From Candidatus Caenarcanales bacterium (lineage in GTDB: Bacteria > Cyanobacteriota > Vampirovibrionia > LMEP-6097), in contig JABSOS010000018.1 in NCBI GenBank assembly GCA_013216135.1, forward strand, positions 1 to 64,000: DNA of 64,000 nucleotides, written 5' to 3'. Below are positions 1 to 8,771 of this stretch, in pieces. The first letter of the stretch is position 1, and each line of letters begins with the position of its first letter. The notes beneath the pieces were generated by a model that saw nothing but the letters and a program-made list of their open reading frames with translations, did not search any database and was not told where the DNA came from. Both the position numbers and the translations under genes were made by a program.

Positions 1-89
1 TCTGCATTCTCTAACTCCTTTTGTTTATTTACAAAGTTAGAAATATTGCACTGTTGCATTTCGGTTTAGAAAGAATCGGTTTAGCCATC

Positions 90-755
90 ATGGCTATCAC
101 TCCAACATCTAGTAATGGTAATCCACTTAGTAAAATAATTGGTCAAATCGGGCGCCTACTTGCAAATGAAAAATCAGAAACACACCAAAGTTTAATTAAA
201 GAGCTAGGTGCAGATAGAGGAAATGCAGCAGGTATGCTGCAAAAAGTAGAAGTGAAATTAAGTAAAGAAGAACAGAAACAAGCAGTAGCAGCTTTTCAAG
301 CCGCCTATAGAGATATCTTATATGGAGCACCAAAATCAAGACAGTCATCCCCTCTATCACTACCTGGCACTAGGGAAGGTGAGATTGAAAAACAATACGC
401 ACTTGTTCAAAATATTTTAAACATAGCACCATTAGTAAAGCAACATGACTACATCAAAGCAAATGACAAAATTAAAGATGAAGGTGCTTTTCATATCAGA
501 GAATTCCCTTTTAATATAAATCATCCTGCAATTGCAAAATCACTATTCATAAAATTTCATGACTCTAAAGATAATGAACCAGAAAAAATATCAGTTAGCT
601 TAAAAACTGTTGGGAACCTTAATAACCCTCAGTTTTATGAAAAAGGTTTTGATATGGAAGTGGAGAATACTGAAGGTGAGGCTAAAAAATACTTCGATCT
701 TCTAAAAAATAGTTTTAATTTTAGTAAAGAAACTAGCTATTACCCAGGTATATAA
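90..755 (+). CDS. Hypothetical protein, soluble orphan
   Basis: No family is recognised. The ATG at 90 gives about 221 residues. The frame stays open back to a TTG at 21, but that would add 23 residues with no signal character, so the ATG is preferred. The N-terminus (MAITPTSSNGNPLSK) is rich in Ser, Asn and Thr. There is no signal peptide or membrane segment. A charged, probably helical stretch (residues 40-90) is followed by a more beta-like C-terminal half. It stands alone and ends one base before the stop codon of the convergent glycosyltransferase gene. It belongs to a set of about fifteen unrecognised, Asn/Lys-rich soluble proteins scattered through this window. Function unknown. Confidence 0.6.
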   Translation: MAITPTSSNGNPLSKIIGQIGRLLANEKSETHQSLIKELGADRGNAAGMLQKVEVKLSKEEQKQAVAAFQAAYRDILYGAPKSRQSSPLSLPGTREGEIEKQYALVQNILNIAPLVKQHDYIKANDKIKDEGAFHIREFPFNINHPAIAKSLFIKFHDSKDNEPEKISVSLKTVGNLNNPQFYEKGFDMEVENTEGEAKKYFDLLKNSFNFSKETSYYPGI

Positions 756-756
756 A

Positions 757-1923
757 CTAATCAACTTCAACTGAAGCTTTCTCTCCCCCCTGCTCCGCAG
801 GAGATTCTTCATCAGGCACGCCATCTAAGTCAATAGTCTTCTTCTTAATCCTATCTTTAAAACTAAATTTCTTAGATCTAGTTTTCTGGGAGATAAGCTC
901 AGCTGCATTAATTGCACCTAAAATCTTAGAAAGTTCAAAAGATAAATAGTTTACTTTCTTCTTATCAAACAGAATCAGAGAGTAAAGAATCTCAAAAAGC
1001 AAAAATACAATTTTCAGATTCAAATAAATTGGTACAGCATTAATATGGTTTTTAGAAAACTCTGGGAAGAAAGACTTTTCATCTTCACTTAAACCTACAA
1101 ACTCAGGCGCTTCACGTTTAAGCCTATCTGTATGCGCAATCCAGTAAAGACTTCTTCCAGCTTTAAAATACCATTTACGGATATTTTGCATAGTTAAAGT
1201 TCCAGGACTCACTGGGTGGAAAACTATACACTGAGGCACATAGAGCATAGGAACATTAATAGTACTTAAGTATTCAAAAAACTCATAATCATCATGAGTA
1301 CCGAAACCTCCAGCAGCATTAGCTCCTAGATCTGTCCTAAAATCACCACAGTTATTAAAAATTTCTCTTCTTACTAAAAAGTTCACACCAGAAGGGAATT
1401 TGGCAGAGCCAAATTCAGAATCAAAAGGATAAAACTTTTCTTCATCACCATAACTATGACCAGAAAAAGCTTCTTGAGCAACAGCATATGGTGCTTCAAT
1501 ATTTAACCAATCAGGTAAAGTGTCTTCCCATAAAGGAATTGAACGTCCACCATAAATCCCGATCTCATGATCCATGCAGGTATCTGCAATTTTAAAAACT
1601 TCTCTTAACCAGTCCTCATCTAAAGAAACATCGTCATGAATAAAAGCTAACAGCGATCCCTTAGCTTCTTTAATCGCCTTATTCCTTGCTGCTGAAATTC
1701 CTTGCTGCTCTTCAGAGATATATTTAATCCTAAGTCTGTTATCTTCGATAAACTTATAGACCACTGAACTAGTGTTATCACTAGAGTTATTATCAACGAT
1801 AAAAGTCTCAATTTCCATCTCTTCAGAAGGTGATAACATTACAAACTGAGCCGAAAGATCATTTAACAATTGCTCTAACAAATCTGCTCTATTATAAGTA
1901 GTGATAATTACGCTAAGTTTCAT
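757..1923 (-). CDS. Glycosyltransferase family 2 (GT-A fold)
   Basis: Probably transfers a sugar from a nucleotide-sugar donor onto a cell-surface glycan or lipid; the acceptor cannot be told. The GT-A start is clear: SVIITTYNRADLL at residues 4-16, VDNNSSDNT at 43-51, GISAARNKAI at 75-84 and a DxD-type metal site HDD at 96-98. An acidic HDDYEFF motif near residue 210 fits the catalytic base region of inverting GT2 enzymes. A hydrophobic stretch near residues 300-320 could sit on the membrane, followed by a Lys-rich tail. The length (388 aa) is normal for the family. It is divergent from queA with only six bases between start codons, so each promoter must lie inside the neighbouring coding region. 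Confidence 0.85.
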   Translation of the reverse strand: MKLSVIITTYNRADLLEQLLNDLSAQFVMLSPSEEMEIETFIVDNNSSDNTSSVVYKFIEDNRLRIKYISEEQQGISAARNKAIKEAKGSLLAFIHDDVSLDEDWLREVFKIADTCMDHEIGIYGGRSIPLWEDTLPDWLNIEAPYAVAQEAFSGHSYGDEEKFYPFDSEFGSAKFPSGVNFLVRREIFNNCGDFRTDLGANAAGGFGTHDDYEFFEYLSTINVPMLYVPQCIVFHPVSPGTLTMQNIRKWYFKAGRSLYWIAHTDRLKREAPEFVGLSEDEKSFFPEFSKNHINAVPIYLNLKIVFLLFEILYSLILFDKKKVNYLSFELSKILGAINAAELISQKTRSKKFSFKDRIKKKTIDLDGVPDEESPAEQGGEKASVEVD

Positions 1924-1929
1924 TTACCC

Positions 1930-2988
1930 ATGCTCATTTCTGACTTCGATTTCGACCTTCCTGAGGAATTAATAGCAAGTTACCCTCTAGAGAAAAGAGA
2001 CCAATCCCGCTTGCTCCATTATAATCTAGAATCTAAATCTATTCAGCACAAAAAATTTCAAGATATTAGCCAAATCCTAAATTCTGGGGATATTTTAGTG
2101 CGCAATGTCAGTCGGGTACTTGCAGCTAGGTTATATCTATATAACCCTGAAAAATATACAAATAAACCACTTGAGGTTCTACTTATTAAGGCACTTAACC
2201 CCGAAGAAACAAAATGGTCAGTGCTCGCTAAGCCAGCTAAAAAAATTAAAGAAGAGCCTAGCACTTATGTTTTAAAAAGTGGTGACCCAGTTAAGGTTTA
2301 CCGTGTTAAGTCTGCTAATGACGAAAACCAAGATGATTTCATTATCGAATTTAAAGATGAAAGCCAGTTTAGAAAGGCGATAGAAGAATGTGGGCAAATG
2401 CCCATTCCACCATATTTTAAAAGAGAAGCTGAAGCTTTAGATAAAGATCGTTATCAGACGGTCTATGCTAAGAAGAATTCTACAGGTAAAAGCGTTGCTG
2501 CACCTACAGCTGGATTGCATTTCACTGATGATGTAATAAATAATCTGAAAAATAATGGTATCGAGTTTATAGATTTGAATTTAGATGTCGGTATCGGTAC
2601 CTTTAAACCAGTGAGTGCAGAGAAAGTTGCGGATCATAAAATGCACGCTGAGAATTATGAAATCGCTTCACAGGACTGGGAAAGAATTCAGAAAGCTAAA
2701 GCTGAGGGTAAGAGAATTATTTCTATAGGAACTACTAGTTTGCGTTGTTTGGAATCGATAATAAGATCAGGAGAGATAAAAGGATCTACTGATATTTATA
2801 TTTATCCTGGGAATTTTGAATTTAAAGTTATCGATGGCTTGCTTACTAATTTTCATTTACCGAAGTCAACGCTTATTCTTTTAGTGAGTGCGCTTATGGG
2901 TATTGAAGAGTGTAAGGAAATGTATGAAGCTGCTATCAAGGAAAGGTATAGGTTCTTTTCTTATGGGGATTGTTCTTTGATTATTTAA
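1930..2988 (+). CDS. queA: S-adenosylmethionine:tRNA ribosyltransferase-isomerase
   Basis: QueA transfers and isomerises the ribose of SAM onto preQ1 at position 34 of GUN-anticodon tRNAs, giving epoxyqueuosine. The protein is 352 aa, the usual length. Family hallmarks are the N-terminal FDFDLPEELIASYPLEKRD segment, the APTAGLHFT motif near residue 190, the VGIGTFKPV motif near 215 and GTTSLRCLES near 270. No other queuosine gene lies in this window. The ATG at 1930 lies six bases from the start of the divergent glycosyltransferase gene. Confidence 0.95.
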   Translation: MLISDFDFDLPEELIASYPLEKRDQSRLLHYNLESKSIQHKKFQDISQILNSGDILVRNVSRVLAARLYLYNPEKYTNKPLEVLLIKALNPEETKWSVLAKPAKKIKEEPSTYVLKSGDPVKVYRVKSANDENQDDFIIEFKDESQFRKAIEECGQMPIPPYFKREAEALDKDRYQTVYAKKNSTGKSVAAPTAGLHFTDDVINNLKNNGIEFIDLNLDVGIGTFKPVSAEKVADHKMHAENYEIASQDWERIQKAKAEGKRIISIGTTSLRCLESIIRSGEIKGSTDIYIYPGNFEFKVIDGLLTNFHLPKSTLILLVSALMGIEECKEMYEAAIKERYRFFSYGDCSLII

Positions 2989-2992
2989 CGAA

Positions 2993-4255
2993 CTAATTTA
3001 AATCTCGTTTGTTAATTAAATCAAATCTTGTATTCAATACATCAAAACCATTTTTGATTTTTTGATAACTTTCACTACTTTCTAAGATATCTTGTTCGGG
3101 GCTAAATTTTGTGTTAATTTGTGCATTTATCGCTTCAAACAGATTAATAATTTTATCTCTTTTTTCAATCGAATTAAAATGTTGTGGGTATGAATCAATT
3201 AAAGCTGCCACACTATCACTTACACTTAGCCTCATCCCATTATTAGATGTTTTATTTTCCTCTCTCATATCTAAGTATGCTTGCTTTATAGAATAATTAA
3301 TATGAGAGTCCATATCATCAGTATTTTCATCTGAATATCCATAAACAGTCGAAAGAAAATCAAATTTTGATATCTCATCGCTCAAAAAAGAATCATCTAA
3401 AGCAGACCGATGTGAAATTTTTATAAAATCAAACTGTGGAAACTTTTCAAATACTTTTGATTTAATTTCTAATAACTCTTCAGACAAGTCTTTATTTTTA
3501 CTAATTGCGCTATTTAAACTCTCCAAAAATATTGTATTTGAACCATGTTCTTGTTGATATGCTTGATCATAATTACGACTAATTACCTCTTCATATTTTT
3601 CATAAGATTCTGGTATTTTAATATGCCTTCTCAACGGGAGATTAGTAAAAGTACGCTTGAGGGTTAAATCTGGTCTAAAGTCATCAAATGTCTCTGATAT
3701 AGTTTCTTTATCTAAAATCTCTTTACATTCTCTTAAAAAAACTTCTTTAGTAGCTTGTGAAAAATCTTGAAAATCTGGGTCTGAATCTAGAATATGAGGT
3801 AATTGTGAGATAGGAGTAGTAAGTTCACCTTTAATATGAAATAAAGCTTGTTTTGTATTACTTAAAAGGTTTTCGACAACACCACTGCCATGACTTGGAG
3901 ATTTTTGCTTCTCCATCACATCGATCAATCTAGCCATATCAACATCGTCCTCTGCTTTGAAGAAGCTTTTATCTTTAAGCTCGGGATACTTTTCTCTGGC
4001 TATATTTAAATGGGAAATAAATTCATTTTGTTGCTTATCATTAAGTTTAGCAAAAGCTTTTATATATTTGTCTGATATAAACGGTGTATCTCTTAGATTA
4101 TCTAAAACTATTTTATTCACTAAAATTGCAGACCTATTCTTTTGAGGCTGCAACCTTAACCTTTCAATATCTACTTTTAAAGAATTAATTTTTTTATTTT
4201 TATGAGTATCTGGTGATTCTGATTTATAACCTAAATTAATTAAAACTCTATTCAT
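2993..4255 (-). CDS. Hypothetical protein, helical orphan
   Basis: A 420-residue protein of no recognised family. It is charged, Asn/Ser/Lys/Asp-rich, predicted mostly helical, with no signal peptide and no membrane span. It starts with MNRVLINLGYKSESPDTHKNK. A good ribosome binding site (GGGAG, about 7 nt before the ATG) supports the start at 4255. A perfect 8-bp palindrome lies immediately upstream of that site. The gene ends four bases after queA, tail to tail. One of the scattered orphan set; function unknown. Confidence 0.65.
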   Translation of the reverse strand: MNRVLINLGYKSESPDTHKNKKINSLKVDIERLRLQPQKNRSAILVNKIVLDNLRDTPFISDKYIKAFAKLNDKQQNEFISHLNIAREKYPELKDKSFFKAEDDVDMARLIDVMEKQKSPSHGSGVVENLLSNTKQALFHIKGELTTPISQLPHILDSDPDFQDFSQATKEVFLRECKEILDKETISETFDDFRPDLTLKRTFTNLPLRRHIKIPESYEKYEEVISRNYDQAYQQEHGSNTIFLESLNSAISKNKDLSEELLEIKSKVFEKFPQFDFIKISHRSALDDSFLSDEISKFDFLSTVYGYSDENTDDMDSHINYSIKQAYLDMREENKTSNNGMRLSVSDSVAALIDSYPQHFNSIEKRDKIINLFEAINAQINTKFSPEQDILESSESYQKIKNGFDVLNTRFDLINKRDLN

Positions 4256-4266
4256 AATTTTCTCCC

Positions 4267-4285
4267 AATATTACAAAGTAATATT
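4267..4285. repeat. Perfect 8-bp palindrome upstream of the orphan at 2993-4255
   Basis: AATATTAC at 4267-4274 and GTAATATT at 4278-4285 form perfect inverted arms around a 3-nt spacer. It lies 11 nt before the minus-strand start codon at 4255, right beside the GGGAG ribosome binding site. It could be an operator or a small hairpin. In AT-rich DNA such palindromes also arise by chance. Confidence 0.45.
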
Positions 4286-4327
4286 TTGCAACACTTGACG
4301 ATTATCTTAACCTATTTCCAACTATGA

Positions 4328-4336
4328 TGTTATATT
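4328..4336 (+). promoter_or_regulatory. Extended -10 element, probable leaderless promoter
   Basis: TGTTATATT is an extended -10 element (TG-n-TATATT). Its last base is nine nucleotides before the ATG at 4346, leaving room for at most a three-nucleotide leader and no ribosome binding site. No clear -35 is visible, as is common for extended -10 promoters. Confidence 0.45.
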
Positions 4337-4345
4337 TATACCTTG

Positions 4346-7255
4346 ATGGATAACTTATCTAGTATTTCAAAAAAGTTAATACTTCTTGTATGTGTATTAG
4401 CCTTCACAAACCTAGCTGCTCAAGCAATTAGCTGTTCTGATGATGATTTAGTAGAGTCTGAGATCGGTAGCTTTGGAACAGTTCTTGGTACTTCTAAGAG
4501 TTTTACACTTCGAGAAAATGATAATTCTATTTCTGAACTTGGGTTTGATATTTTTGGTATTTTTGAGGGTGAGTTCCCCTCTGACGAATATGAATATGTA
4601 ATTGTTTCAGATGAGCCAGAAAGGTTCAGATTTTTAGACACCACCGCTGATCCAGATTTTGGTATTTTCACTCAGGTTCTTATTAGTTTACCTCTAAACT
4701 ACGAGGAAACTTTCTCCTATCCCCTAAAAATAAGAGCCATTGCACCTAACTGTAGTTATGTAGAAGAAGAAGTCACTGTAGTAGTGGCAGATGAATTTGA
4801 ATTACCTTCTAGTAAACCTGAAACTGACTGTAAAATGCGAGAAGATGGTGCATTAGGGATTATTGAATTAGCGAATAATACAGTTACAGAGGGGTTAGGG
4901 AATCAAGCTAGGCAACTAGTAGGTAGAGTAGATCTTATTTGTAAAGATTTTGAAAATCCCGTCCTCGATTCAGAACTAAGCTTTAGCTTAGTAGGTGAGG
5001 AAAATGAGCATTTCGAGATAGAAAGAAATAGTTTTAGAAATAATTTATATGCAATAAATGGATTTAACTTTAATGAACAGAATAGTTTTAATTTAACCAT
5101 AAGAGCAGATTACACCGATGGTAGAAGCTTAGAAAACAATGTAAATATTTTCGTTCAAGAGAAAACATTTTGTGAGGGCTCAGCTGCTTCAAACAATGAT
5201 GCTAACGGAAACCTTGTTATAAATGACGATTTTATTCCTTCTTCTTATATTACTTCGGATTGGAATATTGGAAATTTCACTGTAAATGATGGTGACTTTA
5301 ACTCAAATGAATATTTTTACAGCATAGTCGGAGGCGAAAATATCAATAGCTTTTCTTTAAGTAGTACTGGACTTCTTAAAGCAACACGCCCTCTTTTTAC
5401 TGGTGATTATAGCTTAACAATTAGAGCTCAAGAGCCAGGTTGTGAAAAATATATTGAACAAGATTTTACTTTCACCCCACAAAATTCAGAAGAGTTTTAT
5501 GCTTTTGCACCATCCAATACAAAATTAATTGGATTAAGTGACAACCTTGTTCCTGAGAATTGGGGAATTACTGAAGCAGCTAACGATATAGAAAAATACA
5601 AATATAGGATTGGTTACCTGAATACTCTAAATGCTGGTTTTGAGACTAACTTACCGGAAGATTTCAATTATGAAATTATCGGTGGAGATACTAACTATTT
5701 TGAACTTGCTAGAGAAGGAAGCTTTACTATTTTGAGATCATCTTTCCCGTTAGACTTTGAAGAGAAATCTCTATATTCAATAAGAGTAAGGTCAAATTAT
5801 AAAACTGGTGAAAATGTGTCCGAACGCGATTTTAATATCCGAGTTATCGATCTTGAAAGTAACGAACCAAGCCTTAAAGCAAGCAGCGTAGATAATGGTG
5901 GAACAAATTCAGCTTCAGGAACACTAACTTTAAGTGAGAATACTTTAGAAGAAGCTGTAAACTTACCTGAACAAATTATTGGTGAAATAGACATAACGAA
6001 TAAGGACTACTTTAGCCTTGCTTACTATGATTTTGAAATCATTGGTTCAAATAGTGTACTTTTTGGCATAAAACAAGATCCATCGGGATCTGTTTATCTA
6101 TTTGCAAAAGGTAAATTTGACTTTGAGGATCAAAGCGCTTACTCAGTAAGAATTAGAGCTATAGAGCCAGATGGCGACTACCTTGAAAATGTTTTTAATA
6201 TTGAAGTTGAAAATAAATTACTCGGTAATGGTGAGCTGAGGCTCAGTGAAAATGAAGTCCTAGAAGGTGAGTTCTTAAACTCAGGTAAAGGTAATTATGT
6301 AGGAAGACTTAGTGTTGACTCTGGGGACTTTGATTCAGCACTCTATAACTACGAAGTTGTTGATAACAACTCCAAATTTACGATAGAGAACCAGGGCTTA
6401 CTTCGTGCTAATACTCCACTAAGCTTCGATGATCAAACAAGCTTTGATGTCACTGTCAGAGCTACTGATCCAGAGGGTGAATATATCGAACAGACATTTA
6501 CAATTAATGTAATTACCATCGATACTGATGACAGTGATCCAGATCAAGAAGGTACTAATTCAGCCAAAGGAACTCTCAGTCTTTCTGACAACACAGTTCC
6601 AGAGAATTGGACTATCTCAAATTATCTAATCGGCTTTGCAAAAGTTGAAGGTGGTGATTTAAATAGTAGATTTAGCTATAAGTACAGCTTAGTGAGTGAT
6701 AATCGAAATCTCTTTGAGGTTTCTAGTATAGGTACAGTCAGAGCTTTAACGCCATTTGATTTCGAGAAGGTAAATGAATATGTAATTAGAGTCAGAGCTA
6801 CAGAACCAGAAGGTAACTACTTAGAGCAAAACTTCATAATTAATGTAACTAATGAAATTGAAGCTGGTGAGCAAGTAGAAGAAGATGAAAAAGAAGATTC
6901 TGAGAATGATGCAGATGATGAAGATGATTATTTGAGATTTGATCAAGGTAATGATTTAATCTTTGATTCAGCTACTAGACCTAGAATCTCTAAAAGATCT
7001 TTAATTCTTCCATCAGAAAACCCGCTTGTGACATTCAAAACTAAAAGTCCAATGCCTTCTCTTGATATAAGAGTTTTAAATAAAGTAAGAGACTTTATGA
7101 GTATTAGTGAAAATAATGGAAATTATGAATTAAAACTAGATAGAAAACTTACTAAGAAATTTAGAAAGCGGAAGTTTTTGAACTTGAGACTTGCAATTAC
7201 TAGTCCTGATAATTTAACGGTGAACCGCAGGTTCAAAATTAGGTTAGTGCCTTAA
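4346..7255 (+). CDS. Secreted protein with cadherin-like repeats
   Basis: A 969-residue exported protein. The N-terminus has a classical signal peptide (basic start, LILLVCVLAFTN core, cleavage near AAQA-IS). The body holds about seven cadherin-like beta repeats of 100-130 residues. Each opens with a motif such as LSENTVPEN and closes with one such as RATEPEGNYLEQNF; the repeats begin near nt 4508, 4866, 5220, 5535, 5930, 6240 and 6580. An acidic linker (EDEKEDSENDADDEDDY) follows, then a basic beta-rich C-terminal domain. Cadherin-type domains usually bind calcium and mediate adhesion; the role here is inferred. Start: TTG at 4343 is followed by ATG at 4346, and the -10 spacing favours the ATG. 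It is monocistronic. Confidence 0.75.
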   Translation: MDNLSSISKKLILLVCVLAFTNLAAQAISCSDDDLVESEIGSFGTVLGTSKSFTLRENDNSISELGFDIFGIFEGEFPSDEYEYVIVSDEPERFRFLDTTADPDFGIFTQVLISLPLNYEETFSYPLKIRAIAPNCSYVEEEVTVVVADEFELPSSKPETDCKMREDGALGIIELANNTVTEGLGNQARQLVGRVDLICKDFENPVLDSELSFSLVGEENEHFEIERNSFRNNLYAINGFNFNEQNSFNLTIRADYTDGRSLENNVNIFVQEKTFCEGSAASNNDANGNLVINDDFIPSSYITSDWNIGNFTVNDGDFNSNEYFYSIVGGENINSFSLSSTGLLKATRPLFTGDYSLTIRAQEPGCEKYIEQDFTFTPQNSEEFYAFAPSNTKLIGLSDNLVPENWGITEAANDIEKYKYRIGYLNTLNAGFETNLPEDFNYEIIGGDTNYFELAREGSFTILRSSFPLDFEEKSLYSIRVRSNYKTGENVSERDFNIRVIDLESNEPSLKASSVDNGGTNSASGTLTLSENTLEEAVNLPEQIIGEIDITNKDYFSLAYYDFEIIGSNSVLFGIKQDPSGSVYLFAKGKFDFEDQSAYSVRIRAIEPDGDYLENVFNIEVENKLLGNGELRLSENEVLEGEFLNSGKGNYVGRLSVDSGDFDSALYNYEVVDNNSKFTIENQGLLRANTPLSFDDQTSFDVTVRATDPEGEYIEQTFTINVITIDTDDSDPDQEGTNSAKGTLSLSDNTVPENWTISNYLIGFAKVEGGDLNSRFSYKYSLVSDNRNLFEVSSIGTVRALTPFDFEKVNEYVIRVRATEPEGNYLEQNFIINVTNEIEAGEQVEEDEKEDSENDADDEDDYLRFDQGNDLIFDSATRPRISKRSLILPSENPLVTFKTKSPMPSLDIRVLNKVRDFMSISENNGNYELKLDRKLTKKFRKRKFLNLRLAITSPDNLTVNRRFKIRLVP

Positions 7256-7310
7256 GTTAAACAATTCCATGGCAAAGCCGTAACAAATTTATTTACCTGA
7301 TAAGTTTCGC

Positions 7311-7357
7311 CACCTGGTCAAAATAATAGCCCATTGTGTTATTATTTTGACCAGGTG
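7311..7357. repeat. Perfect 18-bp inverted repeat covering a probable promoter and RBS
   Basis: Arms at 7311-7328 and 7340-7357 are perfect reverse complements (CACCTGGTCAAAATAATA and its complement) around an 11-nt spacer. The right arm contains a TATTAT -10-like hexamer (7340-7345, preceded by TG-T) and the AGGTG ribosome binding site (7353-7357) of the gene starting at 7362. It may be an operator, or in RNA an 18-bp hairpin that hides the ribosome binding site. There is no T-run, so it is not an ordinary terminator. Confidence 0.7.
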
Positions 7358-7361
7358 CATC

Positions 7362-7982
7362 ATGAGTAACAATTTACCAATCAGCAATGAAACTAGTGGA
7401 TTAACCATAAATCCATTTATTTACAAAGGCAAGAAACTTCCGGTCCCCATTGCTAAGTGGATTACAGATTTAGTGAAGTTTACTGGAGGAAGTCAAGGTA
7501 AAACCCTTAGTAAAAGTTCACCTTTATACAGTGATATCAGAACTACAGCAGAGCGCGTCAGAAAAGATTTGAAAGCTCTATCTAACCCTGCGTCGCCACT
7601 ATACTCTGATGCTGGAACATTAAATAGTGATAACTGGGACTTGATTAGTAGCTCTGAAGATAAAATTTTAATTCGTAACAAAGATACTAAGGGTAAAGAT
7701 CTAAGTAATATGGAGCTTGAGTTAAGAACTGATTCTGAAAAAATTGAGTATGTCACGGTTGGGCTTCGCAAGGATAATCGAAAAAAAGAAGAGATCCTTG
7801 AATTTAAAATAAAAAAAGAAGATGATGAGCTCTTAAATCCAGGTGATAGCTTCTTGAAAGTCAAATTTAATAATAGAAATGCTATCAGCAATATTTATGC
7901 CAAAACTGGTGGGAGAATTAGTCAATGGGGTGTGAATAGCGGGCTAGAAGATTTTGAGTCAAAGGTTAATTTAGGTTATTAA
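7362..7982 (+). CDS. Hypothetical protein downstream of a large inverted repeat
   Basis: About 206 residues with no recognised family. The ATG at 7362 is chosen over a TTG at 7347 because AGGTG lies four bases upstream of it. The protein starts MSNNLPISNETSGLTINPF. It has no signal peptide or membrane span. The N-terminal third contains a duplicated SSPLYSD/ASPLYSD motif (about residues 45-51 and 72-78). The C-terminal half is rich in alternating charged and hydrophobic residues, suggesting beta structure, and ends GGRISQWGVNSGLEDFE. It stands alone between the cadherin-like gene and adk. The inverted repeat over its promoter and RBS suggests tight control. Function unknown. Confidence 0.6.
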   Translation: MSNNLPISNETSGLTINPFIYKGKKLPVPIAKWITDLVKFTGGSQGKTLSKSSPLYSDIRTTAERVRKDLKALSNPASPLYSDAGTLNSDNWDLISSSEDKILIRNKDTKGKDLSNMELELRTDSEKIEYVTVGLRKDNRKKEEILEFKIKKEDDELLNPGDSFLKVKFNNRNAISNIYAKTGGRISQWGVNSGLEDFESKVNLGY

Positions 7983-8036
7983 AACTTTTGCTCTTGTTAT
8001 AAAATCTTATTTAGGTTCTACACATCAAATAGTTCA

Positions 8037-8045
8037 TGATAAAAT
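8037..8045 (+). promoter_or_regulatory. Extended -10 element before adk
   Basis: TGATAAAAT (TG-n-TAAAAT) ends nine nucleotides before the GTG start of adk at 8055. No Shine-Dalgarno sequence is present in the remaining space, which suggests a nearly leaderless mRNA. Confidence 0.4.
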
Positions 8046-8054
8046 AACCTCATC

Positions 8055-8720
8055 GTGAGTGAGTTAAGAATTTTATTTATAGGACCAGCTGGAGCAGGAA
8101 AAGGAACTCAGTGTGCAAAGCTTTCAGAAGAATTCGGTTTAGAGCACATCAGTACTGGAGATCTTATTAGAGCTGAAATTAAAAGTGGCTCTGAGCTTGG
8201 TAACAAAGTTAAATCTATCGTAGAAGCTGGGGAATTAGTAAGCGACGATATCGTAAATGAAATCGTAAAAAACAAACTCGATAGAACTAAAAGATTTGTT
8301 CTAGATGGTTACCCACGTACTAAAGAACAAGCAGAATTTTTAAACTCGGTTACTAACCTTCACTACATCTTCTCTTTAGAAGTTAACAAAGAAAACTTAG
8401 TTGAAAGATTAAGTGGTAGAAGATTATGTACTGGAACTAACAAACCTGGATGTAAAGGAATGTTCCATATCGCCTTTAACCCACCAAAAGTAGAGGGTAA
8501 ATGTGATTTATGTGGCTCTGATCTTTACCAAAGAAAAGATGACAATCCAGAAACTATCGAAAAAAGAATTAACTCTTACGAATCTGAAACAGGTACTCCA
8601 CTTAAAGGATTCTATGGTGACAGTGCTAAAGGTGAATTTATCACTATCGAAGCTGATGAAGCACCTGGTATGGTCTATGAAGCTATAACCTCTAAACTTA
8701 AAGCTGTAGCTCGCAAATAA
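8055..8720 (+). CDS. adk: Adenylate kinase
   Basis: Interconverts ATP + AMP and 2 ADP in the cytoplasm. The protein is 221 aa, the long-LID form. The P-loop GPAGAGKGTQ is at residues 9-18, the AMP-binding STGDLIR at 33-39 and DGYPRT near 84-89. The LID carries four cysteines (LCTGTNKPGC and CDLCG, about residues 125-160), consistent with a structural zinc. The start is a GTG; no ATG is better placed. It stands alone here rather than in the ribosomal protein operon where adk often lies. Confidence 0.96.
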   Translation: MSELRILFIGPAGAGKGTQCAKLSEEFGLEHISTGDLIRAEIKSGSELGNKVKSIVEAGELVSDDIVNEIVKNKLDRTKRFVLDGYPRTKEQAEFLNSVTNLHYIFSLEVNKENLVERLSGRRLCTGTNKPGCKGMFHIAFNPPKVEGKCDLCGSDLYQRKDDNPETIEKRINSYESETGTPLKGFYGDSAKGEFITIEADEAPGMVYEAITSKLKAVARK

Positions 8721-8771
8721 TTCTTATACTAAATTGTATATTTATAGAAAATACATTGTATTATCTTATGG

